A stretch of DNA of 64,000 nt, from positions 1,860,001-1,924,000 of the forward strand of contig NC_021182.1 in assembly GCF_000389635.1 (NCBI RefSeq). Direction: 5' to 3'. Source of the stretch: Clostridium pasteurianum BC1. GTDB taxonomy: Bacteria > Bacillota > Clostridia > Clostridiales > Clostridiaceae. Under the pieces are notes generated by a model. That model was given only the letters and a program-made list of their open reading frames with translations, had not been told where the DNA came from and did no database searches. Position 1 is the first letter of the stretch. Every line of letters begins with the position of its first letter. Shown piece by piece: positions 46,941 through 54,615 of this stretch. A program made the position numbers and the translations under genes.

Positions 46941-47057
46941 ATGAGTATTAAACTACTTAATGAATTTATTTTATTGTGTGAAACCTTTAATATCGAAATT
47001 AACCCAATAAATTTACAAAAGTATAAACAATATATTGATTTGGTAATAAAAAAGTGA
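46941..47057 (+). CDS. Small protein (38 aa) in the regulatory module
   Basis: ATG 46941 with AGAGGTG 6 nt upstream, and a TTGACA/TATATT promoter ending at 46899. The protein (LLNEFILLCETFNIEINP...) looks helical and acidic; no family. Its position opposite the repressor suggests a Cro- or anti-repressor-like small regulator, unproven. Confidence 0.6.
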   Translation: MSIKLLNEFILLCETFNIEINPINLQKYKQYIDLVIKK

Positions 47058-47109
47058 TAATGTTAAATCTGATAAATACAGTAAAACTTATTAAATTCTC
47101 TGAATCCAT

Positions 47110-47170
47110 AAGTGTGTATGAAATTAGATTATCAATTTTGATTTTTTAATTTTGTACACACTTTTTATTT
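47110..47170 (+). terminator. Terminator
   Basis: AAGTGTGTA (47110-47118) pairs with TACACACTT (47155-47163), followed by TTTATTTTAT. Confidence 0.75.
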
Positions 47171-47228
47171 TATTGAAATATAAATCCTGTTTACATAAGT
47201 ATTATGAAATGAAAATTTAAAAATATAC

Positions 47229-47257
47229 TTGACAATAGTATTAAGTGAGCGTAATAT
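47229..47257 (+). promoter_or_regulatory. Sigma-A promoter of the 47304 gene
   Basis: TTGACA (47229-47234), 17 bp, TAATAT (47252-47257), a near-consensus vegetative promoter 47 bp before the start. Confidence 0.65.
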
Positions 47258-47303
47258 ATAAAATATAGAAACACAACATTAATAGATTGGAGGTTAATTA
47301 TTC

Positions 47304-47981
47304 TTGAAAGGATTAACTTATATTAGAAAAACATTTAATATGTCTATGGATGATTTAGGAAAAGAGCTTGGAGTAAGTAAACAAACAATATCTAACTGGG
47401 AAAATGGTAAAATTCAAATAACTGATGATAGATTATTGCAATTAGAAGGTTACTTTAATCTCAACAGAGAGTTATTTTTTAAAGATAATTATACTGATGA
47501 TGAAATAGTAGAAATTGAAACAAGAAGATTTCAAAAAATTATGAGAAAATATCATATTAATAAACTTTCAGATGAAAAATTTAATAAAGAATTTGAGTCA
47601 TATTCAAATGAATTGATGGTTAAGAATGATGTTAGCTGCTTATTAAAAGAGTTAAGAATGATGTTTAATGAATTAGAAGAAACAGATATATCCCGTGTAG
47701 TAAATATGTTATGTGATATGATATATGTTATTTTAGATAAGGATGATAAAGAGATTATAACAATGATTCATCATACAATTAACTCATTATCTAGTGCATT
47801 TGATACAATGAAAAATAGACCGCCTAAATATGAAGACTATGGAAACATAGATTGTATAATGGGTGCTGTCATTACAATAAATGAATATATACGTTCTTTG
47901 TTAGCTGATTCATTTGATATTTCTTATTATTATAAATACTATGAAAATAAATTTAAGAAAAAAAATATTGATGGTGAATAA
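47304..47981 (+). CDS. XRE-type HTH protein with helical C-terminal domain
   Basis: A 225-residue regulator. Residues 1-60 are a typical XRE domain (MDDLGKELGVSKQTISNWENG), and the rest is a helical domain of no recognised family. TTG 47304 follows GGAGG. It has its own sigma-A promoter. With the 73-residue XRE protein on the other strand it forms the regulatory core of the element. Confidence 0.85.
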   Translation: MKGLTYIRKTFNMSMDDLGKELGVSKQTISNWENGKIQITDDRLLQLEGYFNLNRELFFKDNYTDDEIVEIETRRFQKIMRKYHINKLSDEKFNKEFESYSNELMVKNDVSCLLKELRMMFNELEETDISRVVNMLCDMIYVILDKDDKEIITMIHHTINSLSSAFDTMKNRPPKYEDYGNIDCIMGAVITINEYIRSLLADSFDISYYYKYYENKFKKKNIDGE

Positions 47982-48069
47982 GAATATTAGTTTAATTAGT
48001 ATATAAAGTGATATTAATTACCACTTTTATAAATATAAATATTATTATAATTTAGGAGGATTTTATAAA

Positions 48070-48399
48070 ATGAATAGAAGAAAAGAATTAGATATGGAAT
48101 CAGAAATGTTTTACAATAATTTACAGGAGGAACTGAACGGTAAAGATGTATTTTTAACAGTTGAAGGTGAACAAGAGTATATGTTGCAACTAGATAATTT
48201 TGAAGTTGGAAGTATATTACATGAACATGATACTTTATTGAGTATAGGTGGATCAGAGTTCGAGAATGGCTTCTTAGATGTAAAATATAAAGATATTTCA
48301 AAAATATATTCTGAATATACAGGTAGTAATTCTTATGATGTAGAAGACTATCACATTATACTAGAGAGTGGCAATGAAATATTGCTAGAAGCATTTTAG
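48070..48399 (+). CDS. Hypothetical protein (109 aa)
   Basis: ATG 48070 behind AGGAGG. A small acidic protein; the middle reads FEVGSILHEHDTLLSIGGSE and the end YHIILESGNEILLEAF, suggesting a small beta barrel. No family recognised. It is followed 11 bp later by another small gene, likely in one operon with 47304. Confidence 0.65.
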   Translation: MNRRKELDMESEMFYNNLQEELNGKDVFLTVEGEQEYMLQLDNFEVGSILHEHDTLLSIGGSEFENGFLDVKYKDISKIYSEYTGSNSYDVEDYHIILESGNEILLEAF

Positions 48400-48410
48400 G
48401 GGGTAAACAC

Positions 48411-48563
48411 ATGAAGGAATATTTAAACTATAATATTTATTGCATGAAATGGAAACTTGCTATGTTTTTACTTAAAATATCCAAATATCTTATAAGAGAG
48501 CAGCTAGAGCAACATAGAAAGAATAAGGAAATAATGAAGATGTGGGGACAAGATACTTATTAA
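48411..48563 (+). CDS. Small basic protein (50 aa)
   Basis: ATG 48411 follows GGGGG 8 nt upstream, 11 bp after the previous stop. The protein is helical and positively charged (LAMFLLKISKYLIREQLEQH), perhaps amphipathic and membrane-associated. No family. Confidence 0.5.
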   Translation: MKEYLNYNIYCMKWKLAMFLLKISKYLIREQLEQHRKNKEIMKMWGQDTY

Positions 48564-48900
48564 TCACCTTGAAATTATAATTTATTCAACAACAAATAAA
48601 GCATAGAAAATTTTAAAAAATCCATACCAAAACCATTAATTTATTCAAAAAACTGACATACTCAAGAAGTCTATACAAAATTTCAAATATAAGAGGGAAT
48701 CTACCAAATTTCTTCTTCATATAAATTATTACCAATTTAATTAATTTTTATACATTCACGATGAAGATGTATTTAATTTATTTCTTTACATTGACATTAT
48801 GATACCACAAAAAATTTAAAACGTCAATAATTATGAGCACTTGTCCAAATATTTACAAATAAAAATTACGGGTAGTGACCGACACTATGGAGGATTTATT
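48564..48900. other. Gap before the ART-like gene
   Basis: 337 AT-rich bp. ATTGAC (near 48790) and GTCAAT (near 48823) form an inverted repeat around a possible promoter. A small hairpin TAGTG/CACTA (about 48874-48888) abuts the GGAGG ribosome site of 48901. Confidence 0.4.
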
Positions 48901-49773
48901 ATGAAAAAAGAATTAGAACAAATTTCAAAAGATCACAATGAAGAATATTGGAGAATTTTTATAGACCAGTGTCCTCATTGTCATAAACCAATTACAAATG
49001 AACATAATGGATGGTTTAAATGTAATTCATGTGGATGGGAGATAGATATATTCTCATTAGATGAGAAATTAGGTGAAAAATTATCAGTTCAGGATTATGA
49101 AAAGAAAATGAAGCTAAAGTATAAGGATGAGTTGGAATTTATAGATGCTGAATTATTAAGTGAAGGTTCGTTTGAAAGAGGACAATCATTATATGATATT
49201 TTGGATGATGATACAAGAATAAATCCAGAGTTAAAGTATTATGTATTTCTAAACTGGTGGACTAGCATAGATTCTGGACATGAATTATTTGATCCAGAAG
49301 ATATTAAGCTTTGGAGAAAGATTGCAAATGTTGAAATAGATATAAGTGATTTAAAACTTGATGATGATTTTTATATAACAGTATATAGAGGTGTAAATGA
49401 ATATAGTCAATCTTGGGAAGGATTAAGTTGGACAACCGATAAGGAAATAGCATTAAAGTTTGCATGGGGTGCAACGGTGAGACATAGAACTAAGCAAAAT
49501 CTTATATTCGAGGGAAAAGTATCTATAGATAATATTATTGCTAGGATTGATGATAGAAATGAAGCTGAAGTATTAATTGATATATGTTATAAACAAGAAA
49601 AAGCTTTAGATGTTAAAGAATTATTAGATGTTGAGGAAAAATACAATAAATCACTGGAAGAAATTAAAGAAGGTAAGGCAGAACATACATTAGAATTTGA
49701 GGAATTAAAAAAGAAATATGAAGGTTTATTAACCCAATGTGGTTTTGATGTTAACAAGCATATAAAGCAATAA
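48901..49773 (+). CDS. Zinc-ribbon protein with ADP-ribosyltransferase-like domain
   Basis: A 290-residue protein. An N-terminal zinc ribbon uses C24, C27, C41 and C44. Residues about 155-235 look like an R-S-E class ADP-ribosyltransferase: VYRG (R163), SWT (S176-W177-T178) and the catalytic-type EAEVLI (E221, E223). The C-terminal 50 residues are a charged coiled coil. Such enzymes move ADP-ribose from NAD+ to Arg residues or other targets; T4 Alt/ModA, which modify host RNA polymerase, are the classic phage example. The target here is unknown. The ATG 48901 has GGAGG at 7-nt spacing; an upstream in-frame TTG at 48841 has no site. Confidence 0.6.
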   Translation: MKKELEQISKDHNEEYWRIFIDQCPHCHKPITNEHNGWFKCNSCGWEIDIFSLDEKLGEKLSVQDYEKKMKLKYKDELEFIDAELLSEGSFERGQSLYDILDDDTRINPELKYYVFLNWWTSIDSGHELFDPEDIKLWRKIANVEIDISDLKLDDDFYITVYRGVNEYSQSWEGLSWTTDKEIALKFAWGATVRHRTKQNLIFEGKVSIDNIIARIDDRNEAEVLIDICYKQEKALDVKELLDVEEKYNKSLEEIKEGKAEHTLEFEELKKKYEGLLTQCGFDVNKHIKQ

Positions 49774-49813
49774 TGCTTTCTATATAAATAAATTTTTAGG
49801 AGGAAGTATAATT

Positions 49814-50116
49814 ATGGAAAATTTTAGTCAAGATGAATTAAAAATTTGGGAGTATTGCGAGAATAGGTGGGATTTTTACAAGCAAAAGGACGGTGGATAT
49901 TATCCATCAAAGCATGATGATGTTGTTTTAAATGAGGTGGCTGATAAGTTTAATATATCTGCCAAGGAAGTAAAGTGCATATTTAATAAGGTATCTTATG
50001 ATAAAGCACAGGATCAGATTAAAGGAATGACACAAGAACAAATTAAAAATGAATTAGAAAAAGTAGTAAGGAATAATAAGGAAACACCTTGGGGAAAAGG
50101 ATTAGATTTAAGATAG
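49814..50116 (+). CDS. Hypothetical protein (100 aa), HTH-like middle
   Basis: ATG 49814 follows AGGAGG. The middle LNEVADKFNISAKEVKCIFNKV resembles a helix-turn-helix that recurs in element proteins; the C-terminus is charged and helical. No family recognised. It probably shares a transcript with the ART-like gene and is followed by a hairpin. Confidence 0.6.
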   Translation: MENFSQDELKIWEYCENRWDFYKQKDGGYYPSKHDDVVLNEVADKFNISAKEVKCIFNKVSYDKAQDQIKGMTQEQIKNELEKVVRNNKETPWGKGLDLR

Positions 50117-50118
50117 TA

Positions 50119-50157
50119 CATACAGGGTGGCTACAAAAACATAGCTGCCCTTGTATA
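50119..50157 (+). terminator. Hairpin between genes (possible attenuator)
   Basis: ACAGGGTGGCTA pairs with TAGCTGCCCTTGT (about 50122-50157). No long T-run follows, so termination may be partial. Confidence 0.5.
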
Positions 50158-50193
50158 AAATAAAAATTAAATTTAGGGAGAAGGAATTATATT

Positions 50194-51066
50194 ATGGAAA
50201 ATAAAAGTACAAAAAAGGATCGCCAGCAACTATTAATTACATTATTATCCAAGGAAATGGAACACTTACGCAAGATATGTTTCAAATACCAACGAAGACC
50301 ATTATTAGATTATCCAATTACAATTCAGGAGGAAAAATGTCCTAAAGACAACCAATATGCAGGATTATATAAGTATGAAAATGATACTCATAAAATCTAC
50401 ATAGATACAGATGAAATAAAAAAATATACAGATTATAATAAGCAGATATCTTATTACAGTAAAAAACAAGCATTTAATAACTTGAAATCTATAATATTAC
50501 ATGAACTCACTCATGCCTATGTCAAGGATAGATTTGAATTAATTTCCAAATTAAAGGGTTGTGAGAGAGATGCTTCCCCAATATTTCTAGCATGTCTAAA
50601 GCATTTTGGTGGTCATAGTGGCTATAACTTTATGAGTGGATATTATCATAGTGATTTATACTACGAGACATGTGATATAGATAATTATAAAGAATTAGAG
50701 AAATATCTAATATGCTTAATAAAAGAATATAATAAAGTTTCAGAAGAATTAGGTAAGAGTAAAAGTATAGGCAATAATAATTATACATTATGTAATTTTG
50801 AGTATTCATATAGAAATGCAGGATTATTACCTAAATTATATTCTAAAGATACTATTGTAGGTGTCAAAGATAATGAATTTAAAATCCTAAATACTAGTGC
50901 AAATCTATATGAGGTAGGAGTTGCTATTTCTCCATATGCTCTTAAAATACTTGCAGAAAAAAAGGCTGATAATTATTCAAACTTTAAATGGAAAGGTATC
51001 AATAAACATTATTGCTTAAGTAATAAAAATATTAAGACTATTAATATAGAAGATAATATCAATTAG
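50194..51066 (+). CDS. HExxH metallopeptidase-like protein
   Basis: A 290-residue protein with HELTH at H103-E104-H107 preceded by a hydrophobic strand (LKSIILHELTHAYVK), the zincin active-site motif. A downstream Glu/His as third ligand is not certain. The C-terminal half is Tyr/Asn-rich and unlike known families; SprT-like or plasmid zincins are the nearest in layout. It stands 21 bp before the polymerase-like gene, with its own ribosome site, so it is the polymerase gene's closest operon partner. Whether it is an active protease is unproven. Confidence 0.6.
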   Translation: MENKSTKKDRQQLLITLLSKEMEHLRKICFKYQRRPLLDYPITIQEEKCPKDNQYAGLYKYENDTHKIYIDTDEIKKYTDYNKQISYYSKKQAFNNLKSIILHELTHAYVKDRFELISKLKGCERDASPIFLACLKHFGGHSGYNFMSGYYHSDLYYETCDIDNYKELEKYLICLIKEYNKVSEELGKSKSIGNNNYTLCNFEYSYRNAGLLPKLYSKDTIVGVKDNEFKILNTSANLYEVGVAISPYALKILAEKKADNYSNFKWKGINKHYCLSNKNIKTINIEDNIN

Positions 51067-51087
51067 AAAAATAGGGGGATATATATT

Positions 51088-54000
51088 ATGATGAATAAAA
51101 ATACAAATATTATACAAATTGAGGGGAAAGATTTATTAAATTCAGGTAAAAAAGGATTAAAAACAAAAGGTGAAAATAAAAAGAGATATAAGGCTACCTT
51201 AGATTATTCATTAGAGTGTCTACAATTAGATAAGGTTGCTAAATCAGTATATAAGGATGATACAGAAAAACAAAACATATTTTATAACATAGGTAATAAA
51301 CAATACACAGATGCTATTGTCAGTGTCACTTTTAAATATTCTGTTAAAGAATACGTAGAATCTTACATAAAGAAAGATAAGAAATATAAATATTACATAA
51401 AATTTAATTATATAGATACTGTTAAATTAGAAAAACTAGATTTTCCCAATGATAAATATTACGAAAATGATGTATTAGTTGCTTTTAGAGTTATAAAAAA
51501 TAAGAAAGATAAGACAAACTATTGTGGAGAAACAATAATATCTTCTAAAGATATAAGAGATAAACTTTATGAAAATGGATTCAAGTTAAATGGTAAGAAA
51601 ATGGTACGTTTCAAAAGGTCATCAGGCTCTAGTAGAATTGGTAAATGCTTATTTATACTAGAAGATTTATATAATGATATTATTGAGTGGTCTTACATGG
51701 GATTAAAATTTGGTGAAGCAGACGAATGTGATTTAGCAGCACTAGAAGCTTATATAGCACTTACAACAAGCTCGATTATAGATACTATAGAAATTAAACC
51801 AGAAAACATATTATTGATAAATGATTATGATAGTCTGTTAACTGATGAAGTTATGGCAACAGAAATAGAAGTTATAGACGGTATAAATAAACTAATAACA
51901 AAACCAAAAACTGTAAAAATAAAGAATACAATTTGGGATGGTCAATCTTTGCTAGATAGTAGCATAATGGCAGAGAAATATTCTGATAAAGGATTTTTAC
52001 TTTTGAGAAATCGAATGACAAAAACAGCATGTTTTAATTCAAATATTCAGAAGTTTTTCTCCGACAATAATATAACAGAAATATCACAATTAAATGGAAC
52101 AACTAAGGCAACAAAAATTGAGGATATTTTAATGATTACGACTCCTAGTAGTATTAAATATTTAAAATTTAATGATAATTTCATGGACTATCTAGATCAG
52201 TTAGAGAGTACATGGGGAGTAGTTAAATACGATAAGCCTACACATTATTTTAATGGAGAATATGTTTCAACCCACTATCAACTCCTGAATACTCTACAGA
52301 TGGACAAGGCAGAGATAGAAAATTTCCTAGAGCCAAGTTTTGATTATATTAAGTTATTAAAAAATGATATCAATGTATTCAGAAAGCACTTAAAAATGAA
52401 ACTAGGTGAAACTATTGAAGAACGTAATCTTAATAACACAAATGATTTAATGTTTAGTTTATTAGAGTGTAATAATGATGTAGAAAAAACAGATGTATTC
52501 CAAGATTTCAGAGATGATGCAGTAGATAGTTTTATTAAGAATATGCGTAAGGGACACGTTCTCGTCCAAGGTAATTATTCAGTTTTATTTGGTAATGGTC
52601 TTGAAATGCTTAAAGCTACTATAAAAGATATAGAGCATCCTATGGCATTTCATGAAAATAGTGTTCTAGTAGGAAATGAAGTACATTGTACTAACTTTGC
52701 TTATACAGAGCTACTTGGTTGTCGCTCACCTCACGTAACAATGGGGAATTTAGCATTGATGCAGAATGTGGAGTGTCCAGTACTAGATAAATATTTTAAT
52801 CTAACTCCACAAATTATTTGTGTAAATAGTATGAAGTATAACTTGCTTGAGACTTTATCATCAGCTGATTTTGATTCGGACCAATTACTGTTAACTAATA
52901 ATCATTGTTTATTACAAGCGTTTCATAAGAATTTAGACAACAATAATAGAAATAAATTTTTAGTACCAACAGATTGTATTGCTAAGGAATATAAAAAATC
53001 TATTCCAAGGCTAAATAATGCTAAACAAAAATGTGATTTAGATGTTAAAACTTCTGTTAACTTGATTGGAGAAATTATTAACTGTAGCCAGCAATTAAAC
53101 TCAAAATTATGGCACATGATTAATGTAGATGGTAAGTCAATTAATGATACAGGAGTGCAAGACTTATATTCTGCTATATGCCAATTAGACGTAATGAGCT
53201 GTCTTGAAATTGATAAAGCAAAACGTGAAATACCAGTAGATAATGGAGTGGAACTTGATGCGATTAGAGAAAAATATCTTGATTTTGAATTAGTGCATAA
53301 AGATAGCTATAAAACAAGTGAAAGAATCAATAAATTGTATGATGAAATGATTTATTTTAAGATCAATAAGCATAATAGAGAAGATTGTAAGATTGATGAT
53401 ATGAATTATTCGGAATACCTTAAAGACTATAGGCAACAATTGGTAGACTATAAGGATAAGCTAAAGGATTATAAACTAACAAAAGTTAGACCTACATTTT
53501 TTAAATATATAGCCAAGAAAGAAAATCAAGAACATAAATATTGCTATCAATCCTATGACACTGGAATGGATATACTCGAAGAAGTTATAACAGAGCAAAC
53601 TAAAAATATTAGAGCAAAACGTAATAGTAAAAATGATCTAATGCAATTAATAAGATTGATAGATAAAGAAGAAGTATCTTTATCAGGTGCTGACAATAGA
53701 AAAATTCCTAATATTATCACAGACACAGAAGAATACAACAAAGATTCTAAACAGATATGGAGCAGTGATAACTTAGAGAGCAGTGAAAAGTATATAAAAT
53801 GCAAGACAAAACAGAATGAACTTGCTGAAAAATATAAAGATAAAGTTACAAAAGATACAATGTATAAAATAATACATACTCTATGCCACACTAACGAATA
53901 TGACCATATTGCAAGAAAATTATTAACTATATTATTTAAGACAAATAGCAAAACTTTCTTGGAAATATTTCAGGACAAGCAAGAAAAACTACCACAATTA

Positions 54001-54105
54001 AAAAGATTATATAGAAAAGTAAATGCAGATGATCAGATTATTAAAATCTATGACATGAATTATATATTAATTAAAGAATCAGAAATTAAGAGCAAGGTTA
54101 GTTAA
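51088..54105 (+). CDS. Double-psi beta-barrel RNA polymerase-like protein (YonO/QDE-1-type)
   Basis: A 1005-residue protein. The decisive motif is SSADFDSDQ with D594, D596, D598, matching the metal-binding NADFDGDQ of RNA polymerase beta-prime (second Gly position Ser here). About 46 residues before it, RSPHVTMGN (R546, P548, G553) matches the RxPxxxxxG loop before the same site in beta-prime and eukaryotic-type RdRPs. An earlier part WDGQSLLDS (D284, G285) and LLLRNRMTKTACF (R307, K312) may be the first barrel. A later CLEIDKAKR resembles the post-catalytic part of QDE-1-like enzymes. The family includes SPbeta YonO, a DNA-dependent RNA polymerase, but template preference here is unknown. 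There is a GGGGG ribosome site; the gene is 21 bp after the HExxH gene. Confidence 0.65.
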   Translation: MMNKNTNIIQIEGKDLLNSGKKGLKTKGENKKRYKATLDYSLECLQLDKVAKSVYKDDTEKQNIFYNIGNKQYTDAIVSVTFKYSVKEYVESYIKKDKKYKYYIKFNYIDTVKLEKLDFPNDKYYENDVLVAFRVIKNKKDKTNYCGETIISSKDIRDKLYENGFKLNGKKMVRFKRSSGSSRIGKCLFILEDLYNDIIEWSYMGLKFGEADECDLAALEAYIALTTSSIIDTIEIKPENILLINDYDSLLTDEVMATEIEVIDGINKLITKPKTVKIKNTIWDGQSLLDSSIMAEKYSDKGFLLLRNRMTKTACFNSNIQKFFSDNNITEISQLNGTTKATKIEDILMITTPSSIKYLKFNDNFMDYLDQLESTWGVVKYDKPTHYFNGEYVSTHYQLLNTLQMDKAEIENFLEPSFDYIKLLKNDINVFRKHLKMKLGETIEERNLNNTNDLMFSLLECNNDVEKTDVFQDFRDDAVDSFIKNMRKGHVLVQGNYSVLFGNGLEMLKATIKDIEHPMAFHENSVLVGNEVHCTNFAYTELLGCRSPHVTMGNLALMQNVECPVLDKYFNLTPQIICVNSMKYNLLETLSSADFDSDQLLLTNNHCLLQAFHKNLDNNNRNKFLVPTDCIAKEYKKSIPRLNNAKQKCDLDVKTSVNLIGEIINCSQQLNSKLWHMINVDGKSINDTGVQDLYSAICQLDVMSCLEIDKAKREIPVDNGVELDAIREKYLDFELVHKDSYKTSERINKLYDEMIYFKINKHNREDCKIDDMNYSEYLKDYRQQLVDYKDKLKDYKLTKVRPTFFKYIAKKENQEHKYCYQSYDTGMDILEEVITEQTKNIRAKRNSKNDLMQLIRLIDKEEVSLSGADNRKIPNIITDTEEYNKDSKQIWSSDNLESSEKYIKCKTKQNELAEKYKDKVTKDTMYKIIHTLCHTNEYDHIARKLLTILFKTNSKTFLEIFQDKQEKLPQLKRLYRKVNADDQIIKIYDMNYILIKESEIKSKVS

Positions 54106-54121
54106 AGTCAATACATATACA

Positions 54122-54180
54122 GGGGGGGGGTTCTTGTAGGGAAGCCTCCTATAACAAAAATATAATTTGGAGGTATTAAT
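54122..54180 (+). promoter_or_regulatory. G9 tract and CCTCC/GGAGG switch before the 54181 gene
   Basis: Nine G (54122-54130), then CCTCC (54145-54149), then GGAGG (54169-54173), which is the ribosome site of 54181. CCTCC can pair with either GGAGG or the G-run, mutually exclusive structures. Tract length may vary by slippage. Confidence 0.45.
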
Positions 54181-54393
54181 ATGGATTATGTGGTAACGTC
54201 AGAAAGATTAAAACTATATTTATTTACACTGGGATTTACATATAGACAAGTTCCAGATAGGTCAGGTCGTCAAAAGTATATATGGTTATTTTCAAAGACT
54301 GATATGTTGTTTGATGCTCTTACATTCTTTAGTCAAAACAAGCAGAGAATGATTAAAATAAAAAAGTTACAGCAAAACAAGCACAGCACGTAA
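54181..54393 (+). CDS. DUF5659-like small protein
   Basis: A 70-residue protein starting MDYVVTSERLKLYLFTLGFTY and continuing with a basic segment and FSKTDMLFDALTFFSQNK; this layout resembles DUF5659-type phage proteins. Function unknown. Its coding 3' end contains the first copy of a 20-bp direct repeat that is repeated just after the stop. Confidence 0.6.
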   Translation: MDYVVTSERLKLYLFTLGFTYRQVPDRSGRQKYIWLFSKTDMLFDALTFFSQNKQRMIKIKKLQQNKHST

Positions 54394-54412
54394 AAAAAGT
54401 TACAGCAAAACA
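54360..54412 (+). repeat. 20-bp direct repeat pair
   Basis: AAAAAAGTTACAGCAAAACA at 54360-54379 and again at 54393-54412, 33 bp apart (about three helical turns), at the end of the 54181 gene. Confidence 0.75.
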
Positions 54413-54429
54413 GGTGCAACTTTGGTGTG

Positions 54430-54476
54430 AATAAAGAGAACATATAGTAATAAAGAGAAAATAATAATAAAGAGAA
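54430..54476 (+). repeat. Three iteron-like direct repeats
   Basis: AATAAAGAGAA occurs at 54430-54440, 54449-54459 and 54466-54476, starts 19 and 17 bp apart, upstream of the Rep-like gene at 54616. Iterons of plasmid origins look like this. The gap 54477-54615 holds an AT-rich stretch and the ribosome site. Confidence 0.6.
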
Positions 54477-54615
54477 TTAATGTTTCGAAAAACAATCCAC
54501 TATCGTGTCTTGATTTTCTGAAAGCATAATAGAATATTTTGTTCTTTTTCTTTTAGTGTATTATTCTCTTACAAATAAAATTTAAGTTTATATTGAGAAA
54601 GGAAGTAATGTATTT

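Noticed and set aside
51088-54105. Ordinary DNA primase or topoisomerase instead of an RNA polymerase
   Set aside because: No TOPRIM (E...DxD), zinc-finger or helicase motifs; the DxDxD context ADFDSDQ fits the DPBB polymerase site better.
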